NCBI GenBank assembly: GCA_023253615.1
Contig: JALRFZ010000066.1
Location: 1 to 10,385 of the forward strand
Source of the DNA: Verrucomicrobiales bacterium
GTDB lineage: Bacteria > Verrucomicrobiota > Verrucomicrobiia > Verrucomicrobiales > DEV007
Direction of reading: 5' to 3'
DNA: 10,385 bases
Positions 1 to 7,539 of the stretch are shown one piece after another. The position numbers and the translations under genes were made by a program. The notes below the pieces were generated by a model. It worked only from the letters and a program-made list of their open reading frames with translations. It did no database searches and was not told where the DNA came from. Numbering within the stretch: the stretch's first letter is position 1; each line of letters opens with the position of its first letter.

Positions 1-2
1 GC

Positions 3-77
3 GCCGGAGGATTCCGCCTCGATATCGGTCCGGACTTCCGCGGGCAGGTGCTGCCGGAGGGCAAGCAAGGCCCATAA
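3..77 (+). CDS. possible C-terminal end of an upstream gene (partial)
   Basis: From base 3 a + strand frame is open to a TAA at 75-77 and encodes about 24 residues (ends in LPEGKQGP). Codon third positions are mostly G or C, as in the neighbouring genes, and the frame stops shortly before ppk1, as expected for an upstream co-directional gene. The piece is too short to identify. It could equally be chance, since another + frame also stays open here. Confidence 0.3.
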   Translation, partial: AGGFRLDIGPDFRGQVLPEGKQGP

Positions 78-134
78 AATCACAAAGATCGGCTCGCAAT
101 CCCGGAGGGCAAGATTAGGATCTCCGAATCATCT

Positions 135-2183
135 ATGGAGATCGAGTTCCGGAGCAAAGAGACGAGCTGGCTGTCGTTCAACGCACGCGTGCTGCAGGAG
201 GCGGCGGATCCGTCCGTGCCTTTGTTCGACCGCATCAAGTTCCTCGGGATCTATAGTTCGAATCTCGACGAATTCTTCCGCGTGCGGGTGGCGACGCTGA
301 AACGGCTCGCTTCGCTCGGCGACGGATGGAAGCGTCTCGACATTCCGGATCCGAACCTGACCCTGAAAACGGTGCGCGACCTCGTCTCGAATCAGGGTGA
401 GGATTTCAACCGCGCCTACGATCGCGTCCGCGCCGATCTGGAGAAAAACGGCATCCGCCTCATCCGCGAGACGGAGGTGCCGGCGATGCTGCGGGACTAC
501 CTGCGCGATTACTTCCGGCGCGAGGTCAGCCCGCACATCTTTCCCATCATCCTCAAGGCGACCGCGAAGCTGCCGAAGCTGAAGGATCTGCCGATGTATC
601 TCGCGGTGAAGGCGAGCAGGGCGAGTGGCGCGGGCCGCCCCATGCACGCCCTCATCGAGATCCCGCAGCACCTGCCCCGGTTCATCCCGCTGCCGAAAAA
701 GGGCGAGACCCAGCTGGTGATGTATCTCGACGACATCATCCGTTTCGGGCTCGACGAGGTTTTCGCGACCTTTCCCTACGATCGTTACGAGTCCTATGCG
801 ATCAAGTTCACCCGCGATTCGGAACTCGCTCTCGACGATGATTTTACGGAGAGTTTTTACGAGAAGTTGGCGGACAGCATCAAGGCGCGCGAGGAGGGTC
901 TGCCGGTGCGGGCGAATTTCGACCAGGATTTCCCCAAGGCCTTCCTCCATCTCATCCTGCGCAAGCTCGATCTCGTCGGAACGGACGGTCTCTACCCCGG
1001 GGCGCGATACCACAACCGGCGCGATCTCCTCGGCTTTCCGGACTTTGGCAAGTCGGAATTGAAATACGCGAAATCGGCGCCGGTGCCGGTGCCGGCCTTC
1101 GCGAAACGGCAGACGGGGATGTTCGCGGCGATCCGGAAACGCGACGTCCTCGTGCATGTGCCCTACCAGTCGTTCCGTCATCTGATCACCTTCCTGCAGG
1201 AGGCGTCGATCGATCCGCTCGTGCAGAGCATCTCGATGACGCAGTACCGTCTCGCCAAGGGATCGTGCGTGGCCAAGGCCCTGCAGGCGGCGGCGCGGAA
1301 CGGGAAGCAGGTCTTCGTGCTCGTCGAGCCCCAGGCGCGCTTCGATGAGGAGGCGAACATCAAGTGGGCCGGCCGCTACCGCGACGCCGGGGTGCAGGTG
1401 CAGCTCGGGGTGCAGGGGCTGAAAGTACACAGCAAGCTGATCCACATCGTGCGCCGCGAATCGGGACGCGACCGCAGCTACACGATGCTGGGCACGGGGA
1501 ACTTCAACGAGGACACCGCCTCGATCTTCGCCGACCACATGCTCTTCACCTACCACCAGGGCATCGGCGATGATGCGGCCGAGGTTTTCCGCTTTTTCCG
1601 GCAGTCCTATCTGAAGCCGAAGCTCGATCATCTCCGGATCGCCCCTTTCGACCTGCGGCATTTCCTGAGGGAAAAGATCGAGCGCGAGATCGCGCATCGC
1701 GCCGAAGGGCGGCCCTCGGGCATCTCGGTGAAGCTGAACAACTTCTCCGATCCCGCGACCAACGCCCTCTTCCACCGGGCCGCCGCGGCGGGGGTGGGGG
1801 TTCGGCTCATCGTGCGCAGCATGTATTCACTGGTGGCCGCGGATGGCGGGCCGATCGAGGCGGTCAGCATCGTCGACAAGTACCTGGAGCATTCGCGCAT
1901 GCTCATTTTCGCGAACGGGGGCGAGCCCGAGGTCTTCCTCTCCTCGGCGGACTTCATGCCGCGCAATTTCGACACGCGGGTGGAGACGATCTTCCCGGTC
2001 TACGAGCCCGGGCTGCGCGATCAACTGCTGGACTATTTCGAGATCCAGTGGAGCGACAACACGAAGGCCCGCGTCCTCGACCGGAATCTCGTGAACGGAT
2101 ACCGGCGGGCGCGCAAGGGGGCGAAGCGGGTGCGGGCGCAGTTCGCGCTCGAGGATTACCTGCGGGGCACCACCGGGTCCTGA
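135..2183 (+). CDS. ppk1: polyphosphate kinase 1
   Basis: The 682-aa product is PPK1, which reversibly transfers the gamma-phosphate of ATP to growing polyphosphate; full length for the family (about 690 aa). The N-terminal domain opens with the typical ELSWLSFN-like stretch (KETSWLSFNARVLQEA) and SSNLDEFFRVRV around residues 41-52. The catalytic part has VQSISMTQYRLAKGS (363-377), KVHSKL with His432, LGTGNFNED (452-460) and YLEHSRM with His586. His432 and His586 match the two conserved histidines of the E. coli enzyme (H435, the phosphorylated residue, and H592), so it should be active. The ATG at 135 starts directly at the conserved N-terminus; only a weak AGGA (117-120) lies upstream, 14 nt away. 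The gene converges with a phosphate-type porin, and no Pho-like repeats are visible before ppk1 itself. Confidence 0.97.
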   Translation: MEIEFRSKETSWLSFNARVLQEAADPSVPLFDRIKFLGIYSSNLDEFFRVRVATLKRLASLGDGWKRLDIPDPNLTLKTVRDLVSNQGEDFNRAYDRVRADLEKNGIRLIRETEVPAMLRDYLRDYFRREVSPHIFPIILKATAKLPKLKDLPMYLAVKASRASGAGRPMHALIEIPQHLPRFIPLPKKGETQLVMYLDDIIRFGLDEVFATFPYDRYESYAIKFTRDSELALDDDFTESFYEKLADSIKAREEGLPVRANFDQDFPKAFLHLILRKLDLVGTDGLYPGARYHNRRDLLGFPDFGKSELKYAKSAPVPVPAFAKRQTGMFAAIRKRDVLVHVPYQSFRHLITFLQEASIDPLVQSISMTQYRLAKGSCVAKALQAAARNGKQVFVLVEPQARFDEEANIKWAGRYRDAGVQVQLGVQGLKVHSKLIHIVRRESGRDRSYTMLGTGNFNEDTASIFADHMLFTYHQGIGDDAAEVFRFFRQSYLKPKLDHLRIAPFDLRHFLREKIEREIAHRAEGRPSGISVKLNNFSDPATNALFHRAAAAGVGVRLIVRSMYSLVAADGGPIEAVSIVDKYLEHSRMLIFANGGEPEVFLSSADFMPRNFDTRVETIFPVYEPGLRDQLLDYFEIQWSDNTKARVLDRNLVNGYRRARKGAKRVRAQFALEDYLRGTTGS

Positions 2184-2185
2184 AC

Positions 2186-2202
2186 CCCGCGGCCCGCGCG
2201 GG
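2186..2202. terminator. GC hairpin between convergent genes
   Basis: CCCGCG, a 5-nt loop and CGCGGG form a 6-bp all-GC stem in the 28-bp gap between the ppk1 stop (2181-2183) and the porin stop (2212-2214). The position suits a shared terminator for both strands. There is no T-run on either side, so it is not a canonical intrinsic terminator, and such stems are frequent by chance at this GC content. Confidence 0.3.
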
Positions 2203-2211
2203 CGCCGTGCC

Positions 2212-3402
2212 TCACCACATGCCCTCGAGCATCGAGTTCGCGGGGAAGGGGGCGTTGGAGTCGGGGCCGAAGAACATCCGGAAGCCCGCCCAGAACGTGA
2301 GGGTCTCTTCGCCGCCCATTTCGGAATATTCGATGCCCGACATGATCTTGGCGCGGTGGCCGATGAGGTGGTAGTTCAGGCCGAGGTAGACCGCCTGGTA
2401 GAAATCTCCGGCAGGGAGCCCGGCGGGACGTTCGTAGCGGCGTTGCGCGACGAGTCCGGCGTCGTCGTTGGACATCGCCACCTGGTAGCGGCCGACGAGC
2501 TGGAGGTTGTCCGTCAGATACACCCCGGGCTGGAGGTTCAGGGCGACGCCGTCGCCCCGGTCGCTGCCAAAGCCGGCCGTCACCTCCGACACGAGCGATG
2601 CGGAGCCCTCCGTGACGATGAGGGCCGCGGCGACGGCGTTGTTGTAGCGATCGAGGTTGGTCGCGTTCGCGTTCGCGTCGCTGTGGAGGTAGCTGGCGGT
2701 GAAGTCGGCGGTATCGGTCGGAAAATGGGCACCGACATCCCAGGTGCCGGCGAAAAGGTAGGACCAGCCGGAATCATACTCCGTGAAGGCATCGCCCATG
2801 TTGGAACCGGTCGCATTCGAGAAGACGCCCGTGTAGTAGTTGAAGTCGCCGTTTTTCCCCGAGAAAGTCACCGCCGGGGTGTAGTCGAGCCCCAGCATGT
2901 TGGTGAACAAGGAGCGTTCCATGTAGTTGATGTACCGGCTCGAGACGTTCCGGTCGTGGGTGAAGCGGTGTTTCTGCTGGCCGACCGTCAGGTTGATGAG
3001 GTCGCTGAACTGCCAACGCAGCCAGAGCTCCGTGAAGCCGTTGTAGACGGGATCGAAGTCGGAGCCGCTGACGGACTGGGCGTGGATCGTGAGGTGGTCG
3101 AGCATCTCGGCCTGGAACCCGAAGCGGGCGCGGCGGTGCTCCCATCCGGCATCGTTGTCGGTGCTGCCATCGGTGTTGTGATGCTGGATGTGGTAACGGC
3201 CGAGAAACCAGAGATCCTGGAGCAGGGGATTGTCCCCGTCCTGGATGACGTGGCCGAATTCCTTCCACTGTTCGGCGATCGATTCCTCGGAAATCACGGC
3301 CTTGTCGTCGATCTCAATGGAACCCGCGCCGAGCAGGGCAGGCAGGGAAATCAAGGCGGCGGAAAGGGCGGCGGCGGCAGGACGTTGAAACGGGAGGCTC
3401 AT
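2212..3402 (-). CDS. outer-membrane porin, phosphate-selective O/P type
   Basis: A 396-aa beta-barrel porin of the OprO/OprP-like family (Porin_O_P), predicted to let phosphate or polyphosphate cross the outer membrane. I chose the ATG at 3402 because it begins a signal peptide (MSLPFQRPAAAALSAALISL, then PALLGAG, cleavage near residues 25-28); the open frame 41 codons further upstream runs through the operator region and looks non-coding. A short acidic segment follows (29-60). The rest alternates aromatic and polar residues in strands. The family signature is seen in LTVGQQKHRF and SSRYINYMERS (138-164), and the chain ends in a Trp, as outer-membrane barrels often end in an aromatic residue. 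No Shine-Dalgarno is visible. The four 11-bp repeats upstream (3486-3529) suggest PhoB-type control, and ppk1 next door fits phosphate metabolism. Substrate is inferred: members of this family outside Pseudomonas often carry other solutes. Confidence 0.85.
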   Translation of the reverse strand: MSLPFQRPAAAALSAALISLPALLGAGSIEIDDKAVISEESIAEQWKEFGHVIQDGDNPLLQDLWFLGRYHIQHHNTDGSTDNDAGWEHRRARFGFQAEMLDHLTIHAQSVSGSDFDPVYNGFTELWLRWQFSDLINLTVGQQKHRFTHDRNVSSRYINYMERSLFTNMLGLDYTPAVTFSGKNGDFNYYTGVFSNATGSNMGDAFTEYDSGWSYLFAGTWDVGAHFPTDTADFTASYLHSDANANATNLDRYNNAVAAALIVTEGSASLVSEVTAGFGSDRGDGVALNLQPGVYLTDNLQLVGRYQVAMSNDDAGLVAQRRYERPAGLPAGDFYQAVYLGLNYHLIGHRAKIMSGIEYSEMGGEETLTFWAGFRMFFGPDSNAPFPANSMLEGMW

Positions 3403-3473
3403 GCAAGCGGTTGGATCAAGGGTGTGTGTCGGAAGTGTCACCGAAGAGCGGAATCGTCTCACGTCAAACCCGG

Positions 3474-3480
3474 ATTTATG
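3474..3480 (-). promoter_or_regulatory. candidate -10 element of the porin promoter
   Basis: On the minus strand CATAAAT lies 5 nt beyond the last unit of the Pho-like repeat array and 71 nt before the porin ATG. The arrangement, activator repeats in place of a -35 box followed closely by a TATAAT-like hexamer, is that of known Pho promoters. No good -35 sequence is visible at the usual distance, which fits activator dependence. Call rests on position and sequence only. Confidence 0.45.
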
Positions 3481-3485
3481 AGTAT

Positions 3486-3529
3486 TTGTGACACAACCGT
3501 CACCTAAATGTGACGAAACTGTCATTCAA
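3486..3529. promoter_or_regulatory. Pho-box-like operator: four 11-bp direct repeats
   Basis: Four head-to-tail units on the + strand: TTGTGACACAA (3486-3496), CCGTCACCTAA (3497-3507), ATGTGACGAAA (3508-3518) and CTGTCATTCAA (3519-3529). All share GT at positions 3-4, A at 6 and AA at 10-11; the last begins with the classical CTGTCAT heptamer. Seven-base half-sites repeated every 11 bp, with A-rich spacers, are the hallmark of PhoB/PhoP-family operators. The array sits upstream of the porin and its last unit overlaps the stop codon of the preceding gene. Relative to porin transcription the heptamers are inverted compared with E. coli Pho boxes, the main reason for caution. The first unit is also a palindrome (TTGTG-A-CACAA), so another regulator is possible. 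Confidence 0.65.
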
Positions 3530-5624
3530 GGACCCGCGCGACGGCCGCGAAGCGGGCTCCGGCGTCCCCTTCGGTGAGGACGAGGCTGCCCGCCTCCCAG
3601 CGCCCCGAGGCGTCGCAGGTGGCGGAGTCGTGATGAGGGCGGAGGTCTTCCCGCTTCAGGATGGAGAGGGCGAGATCCCGCCCCGGTGCGATGCGACGTT
3701 TCAGCTCGAGGGCGACCCGTCCCATGGTGTGGCGGGGGTTCACCTCGCAGATGGCGCGCAAGGCCAGCCCGCCTCCGGAGGATCGGTGGACGTAGGCATC
3801 GATCCCGAGCGGGCCTTCGTAGCCGCGCGCCCGCGCCCAGACGGCGAGATCCGTGGCGAGCGGTCCCGCTTCCTCATAGAGTGGCAGGCACTCGTCCATC
3901 AGGTAACGCGCCAAGGCCGGTTCCATCCCCCGGCAGAATTTGCCGCGGGAAATGCTGCCCCGGTATCCGCCGAGACCGCTGATGACTTGTTCCACGAATC
4001 CGACGAGACGGATTTCGCCCTTTTCGAGCCGGTATTGCACGGAAAAATCGAAGACCCGGTCATGACGCGGCTCGAGGAGGATCCCGCCTTCTTCCGCGAT
4101 CTCCGTGCCGAATCCCCGCGCGAGGAGGGCCGCGGTCTCCGCTTCGTCGCCGGGCAGGAGGACGATCCCGGAGCCGGCGGTGGAAAAGGCGCGCTTCAAG
4201 AGCAAATCCCGGCACGCGCCCGCGCGGAGCTCCGCCACCGCTTCGCGCAGTTCGTCGATCGAGCCGCAGGGACGGCTCGGCTGCATCCACCGGCCGAGGC
4301 CGCGCACCTGTTCGACTTTGGAAAAAAGCGCACGCGTCTCCGGTGTCCAGGGAGCGAGGGCGTTGTCGTCGGCGAGACCTTCACGGAGAGACGCGCAGCG
4401 CGAGGCCAGATCGGGTGCGATCGCCCAGGGTCTCAGGGCGTGGCACTTGCGCGAGGCGAGCAATCCGGAAGGATCGACCGATCCATCGGGTGAGAGGCAT
4501 TCGATCTCGGGCAGCTCCAGCCCGTGGCGCGTGAGTTTGGCGAGGTGGGCCGCGGAGGGCGGGCGATGGACGAGGAGGACGTCGTCGCGCCGGGCGAGGA
4601 AGGCGGCGAGCATCTCGAGATCCCGTGCGATCGCGATCCGGGTTTTGTCGGGATGATAGACGCCGGGCCATCGGGCGGCGCGGTGCTCCGCCTCGGGATT
4701 GAAAAGAAAGACATTCGGCGCGCGGCCCTTGGATCGTTGAAACAGCGAGAGGCGGCGGATGTAATCCTCGTCGAAGCCCGCGGCGCGGCGGCCTTCCTCG
4801 TTGAAGCCGGTGCGGTTGCCCTTGGCCCGGCTCGGCGAGAGGGGGAAGGGGAGGCGTTTCTCGAGCGCCTCCCAGTCGCTCTCGCCGGGATCCTTCCACT
4901 GGCGGAACCAGTGGAGTCCGTAGCCCACATGGGAGATCTCATCCTCGTAGATCCGGCGCAGGATGGAGGCGCTTTTCGTATCGCCGGCCTCGGCGAGGAT
5001 CGTCGAATAATGGCGCGCGTAATCGAGATTCGCCTGTTCGAAGGTGAGGCTGAGACGCGAGACGTAGTCGAGCGGGGTCTCCATGGGCGAGACCGCGTCC
5101 CAGAAGTAGGGGCTGACGGAATATTGGCCGAACTCGACCCCGCACTCGCGCATCCGGGCGAGATACCAGCGGGTGTGGCGCTGCTCCTCGCGGAGGGTCG
5201 CCGCGAGCCCGCGCCGGAAGGCTTCGGGGGCGTCGGGGAATTTGAGCAGGGCGAGGGCCATCAGCTCCGCCGCGAGCAATTCGTGGTTGGCGAAAAAATG
5301 GAGGAGGACGCCACGGTTCTCCTCGTCGACCAGACCCGGGCGGCCGGGCAGGGCGGGGCGGCCGCGGTCGTGCCGGGCAAACCGCAGGGCCTCGGTGCGG
5401 GCGGGGGCGAAGCCGCTCCACGACGCCACCGCCGCGGGGAGCGAATCGCCGCCGGTGGTTTCCCGGAGGCGCAGGGGACGCAGTTTTTCGGCGAGATCGG
5501 CGTTGAAAAGCACCCGGCGCGCCAGGTCGAGGGGCGATTCGGCGTCGCGCCCCGGACCGGGCTCATCGTTTTCCGGAAAGAATACCGGATTTTCCCAAGC
5601 AAAGCTGGCTCTTGACCGTTCCAT
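3522..5624 (-). CDS. DUF455 ferritin-like domain fused to ATP-grasp domain
   Basis: A 700-aa two-domain protein. Residues about 30-300 match the DUF455/COG2833 ferritin-like family: helices with NHELLAAELMALALLKFPDAP (paired Glu115/Glu120, written here as two short pieces of one helix), LREEQRHTRWY (Glu147, His150), LTFEQANLDYA (Glu196) and YEDEISHVGYG (Glu229, His232). The two E-x2-H pairs plus the extra Glu residues are those of a diiron four-helix bundle. Residues about 300-440 form a linker or pre-ATP domain (NVFLFNP start). Residues about 440-645 look like ATP-grasp: LLLKRAFSTAGSG with Lys477, GPLGID with Asp609, and CEVNPR with Glu627 and Asn629 as Mg-ATP ligands. The combination suggests ATP-dependent ligation coupled to an oxidation or hydroxylation, substrate unknown. 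No signal peptide, so cytoplasmic. The ATG at 5624 is the only nearby in-frame start; an AAAGGAGG lies 17 nt upstream. Divergent from the LptF-type gene. Confidence 0.85.
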   Translation of the reverse strand: MERSRASFAWENPVFFPENDEPGPGRDAESPLDLARRVLFNADLAEKLRPLRLRETTGGDSLPAAVASWSGFAPARTEALRFARHDRGRPALPGRPGLVDEENRGVLLHFFANHELLAAELMALALLKFPDAPEAFRRGLAATLREEQRHTRWYLARMRECGVEFGQYSVSPYFWDAVSPMETPLDYVSRLSLTFEQANLDYARHYSTILAEAGDTKSASILRRIYEDEISHVGYGLHWFRQWKDPGESDWEALEKRLPFPLSPSRAKGNRTGFNEEGRRAAGFDEDYIRRLSLFQRSKGRAPNVFLFNPEAEHRAARWPGVYHPDKTRIAIARDLEMLAAFLARRDDVLLVHRPPSAAHLAKLTRHGLELPEIECLSPDGSVDPSGLLASRKCHALRPWAIAPDLASRCASLREGLADDNALAPWTPETRALFSKVEQVRGLGRWMQPSRPCGSIDELREAVAELRAGACRDLLLKRAFSTAGSGIVLLPGDEAETAALLARGFGTEIAEEGGILLEPRHDRVFDFSVQYRLEKGEIRLVGFVEQVISGLGGYRGSISRGKFCRGMEPALARYLMDECLPLYEEAGPLATDLAVWARARGYEGPLGIDAYVHRSSGGGLALRAICEVNPRHTMGRVALELKRRIAPGRDLALSILKREDLRPHHDSATCDASGRWEAGSLVLTEGDAGARFAAVARVLE

Positions 5625-5641
5625 CGGATATGGCGAACTTG

Positions 5642-5649
5642 CCTCCTTT
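5642..5649 (-). promoter_or_regulatory. Shine-Dalgarno-like AAAGGAGG upstream of the DUF455/ATP-grasp gene
   Basis: The minus strand reads AAAGGAGG here, a near-perfect anti-SD match, but it ends 17 nt before the ATG at 5624, longer than the usual 5-10 nt. No ATG, GTG or TTG in frame lies closer. It is the only strong SD-like sequence before any gene in this window, so it may be chance. Confidence 0.3.
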
Positions 5650-5703
5650 GGAGCCGCGGATTTTCAGGACATCCGATTCTTTCGCCGTGCCCCACCATGC
5701 CCC

Positions 5704-7488
5704 ATGATCGAGATCCTGACAAGGAACCCCGTCTTTCGCGCCTGCGCCCGCCCTCTCCGGTGGCTCGGGGGGCTGGTCGATCGTGTCCGCACGGTGCATG
5801 ACAAGGGCGGTCTGGCGCTGCGTCTGACGATGGCGGCCTTCCTCCTCGGCTTGGGTCTGCTGTTCGCCGGGACGGTGCTCGATTACCGCGATGCCGCGGC
5901 CAAGGCCCGTGAGGGGCTCGTCGAGGGCGGTCTGGGTGGATTGCCCAGCGTCGTGCCGATCGTGTTCCAGGGGCTCGGCCTGCTCCTCGCCCTCGTCGCC
6001 CTGCTCGTCAGCCTCTGGGTGCGCGAGGGCATCTCGCCCGAGCGTCGCCGCGGCCTGGTCGTCGTGACGCTCGCGATCGCCGCCTTCGCCGGACTCGCCG
6101 CCTGGCTGCCGACCGATGTCAGCGAAACCCTCGCCGCGATCCGGGGCAAGGCACCCGCGGGGGAGACTCCGTCGATCGCCGCCTATCTCGGGATGCTCTT
6201 CCTCGTCTCGCTCCTGATTCTCAGCGTCCCCGTCGCGGCACTGCTCTATTTCCGCCTCGATCTGATGGACCGCTACGTGGTCCACAATTTCCTCTCGCCC
6301 TTCTTTTTCTGCCTTCTCTCCTTCATGGCGATCTGGATCCTCGCGAGCCTCACCGACAAGGGGGAGACTCTCGCCACCCTCAGCTTCAGCCAGGTCCTGA
6401 CGTTTTACGTGGTGCAGGTGCCCTTCATGATCCTCTTCGTGATGCCCATCGCCACCCTGCTCTCCGGGCTGTTCGCGATGAGCAAGATGTCGAAATCGAA
6501 CGAGTTCATCAGCATGATCGGGGCGGGGCGCAGCGTGACCCGCATCCTCGCGCCGCTTTTCATCGCGGGCGCCTACGTCTCTCTCATCGGACTTGCCTTC
6601 AAATACCAGTGGGCCCCGGCTTCGGTCGGCTACACCGAGGCCATCATCGAGACGGCCAAACGCGAACAATGGGTGAAGGAACACGGCGGCAACCTGCGCG
6701 ACGAGATCTGGTCGCAGCGGGGCTGGATGCACATGAACGACGTCGACCGGCGCAGTTGGTTCGTCGGACGCGTCCCCCTGCAGCTCGACGACGAGATGGC
6801 CGATGTCGTCGTCTCCCAGATCAGCGCGACCGGCCAGCCCGAGCGGCTCTGGATCGCGCGCCGGGCGAAATGGGTCTGGAACGCGCAACCGCCGAAATGG
6901 ATCCTCACCGGCGTGCGTGTCTACACCTACGAGAACGATCACATCCCGCGGATCGAACGTCACGAACGACTCGAGATCACCGATTGGTCGGAGACGCCGT
7001 GGAAGGTGCTGAGCTCCTCCCAGAATCCCGAGTATCTCGGCATCCCCGGATTGACGATGTATCTGAACGCGAACCAGGATCGCGACGCGCGCAGCCTCGC
7101 CTCGTTCCGGACGAACTGGTGGTACATCTTCGCGGAGCCGCTCGCCTGTTTCGCGATGATCCTCGTGGCGGCTCCGCTCGGCATCGTTTACTCGCGGCGC
7201 GGCGTGATGGGTGGCGTCACCGGAGCGATCTGCATCTTCGCGATGATGTATGTGATGCGCGGCACTTTCCTCGCGATGGGTCACAGCGACCGCATGCATC
7301 CCTTCGTCGCCGCCTGGCTGACGAACGTGCTGGTCGCGGCGATCGGGCTGGTGCTGCTCTGGTTCCGGGCGCGGAACCGCGAGATCCCCAAACTCAAGAC
7401 CTTGTTGCGGGCACCCTTCCAAAGGCGCAAGGTGTCCGGCACCGCAGGGGGCGGGCGTCCCGTCGTGCCGCGTCCGGCGGCCTCGTGA
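5704..7488 (+). CDS. LptF/LptG-family permease with extra N-terminal membrane domain
   Basis: A 594-aa inner-membrane permease of the YjgP/YjgQ (LptF/LptG) family, which with LptB and LptC extracts lipopolysaccharide and drives it across the periplasm. The family part starts at about residue 188 (MDRYVVHNFLSPFFFCLLSF): helices near 195-216, 228-258 and 280-300, a periplasmic jelly-roll region (about 300-465), then helices near 470-497, 502-522 and 533-554. KMSKSNEFISMIGAGRS (261-277) is the typical cytoplasmic coupling-loop region. Residues 1-185 are an addition not seen in standard 350-400-aa members, with four hydrophobic segments (about 37-57, 82-104, 116-135, 158-183). The ATG at 5704 is preferred: upstream codons in this frame are antisense to the divergent gene. 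The basic Pro/Gly-rich tail (565-594) is probably cytoplasmic. No second Lpt permease gene lies beside it, so F versus G cannot be decided. Confidence 0.88.
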   Translation: MIEILTRNPVFRACARPLRWLGGLVDRVRTVHDKGGLALRLTMAAFLLGLGLLFAGTVLDYRDAAAKAREGLVEGGLGGLPSVVPIVFQGLGLLLALVALLVSLWVREGISPERRRGLVVVTLAIAAFAGLAAWLPTDVSETLAAIRGKAPAGETPSIAAYLGMLFLVSLLILSVPVAALLYFRLDLMDRYVVHNFLSPFFFCLLSFMAIWILASLTDKGETLATLSFSQVLTFYVVQVPFMILFVMPIATLLSGLFAMSKMSKSNEFISMIGAGRSVTRILAPLFIAGAYVSLIGLAFKYQWAPASVGYTEAIIETAKREQWVKEHGGNLRDEIWSQRGWMHMNDVDRRSWFVGRVPLQLDDEMADVVVSQISATGQPERLWIARRAKWVWNAQPPKWILTGVRVYTYENDHIPRIERHERLEITDWSETPWKVLSSSQNPEYLGIPGLTMYLNANQDRDARSLASFRTNWWYIFAEPLACFAMILVAAPLGIVYSRRGVMGGVTGAICIFAMMYVMRGTFLAMGHSDRMHPFVAAWLTNVLVAAIGLVLLWFRARNREIPKLKTLLRAPFQRRKVSGTAGGGRPVVPRPAAS

Positions 7489-7539
7489 ACGGAGCCGTCC
7501 GCCCGCCCCGCCCTCCTTTTTCCGACTTTTCCCCGAACC

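Noticed and set aside
54..113. 12-bp direct repeat CCGGAGGGCAAG at 54-65 and 102-113
   Set aside because: Only two copies, purine-rich and SD-like, one of them probably within coding sequence; not enough to call a regulatory element.
129..1775. 548-codon minus-strand open frame opposite ppk1
   Set aside because: Shadow of a clearly recognised gene; long antisense frames are expected at this GC content.
2356..3507. 383-codon + strand open frame opposite the porin
   Set aside because: Val/Gly/Glu-rich translation, no domain; the opposite strand encodes a convincing signal peptide and porin.
3403..3525. 41-codon upstream extension of the porin frame
   Set aside because: It would place the signal peptide internally and read through the Pho-like repeat array; the ATG at 3402 gives a normal leader.
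4524..5615. 363-codon + strand open frame opposite the DUF455/ATP-grasp gene
   Set aside because: Antisense shadow; the minus strand has intact metal- and ATP-binding motifs. The same applies to the + frame at 3510-4493 and to the + frame at 8452-9300 opposite the DUF1460 gene.
5173..5703. 177-codon upstream extension of the LptF-type frame
   Set aside because: The extra codons are Ser/Arg/Ala-rich and antisense to the DUF455 domain; the ATG at 5704 starts the natural sequence.
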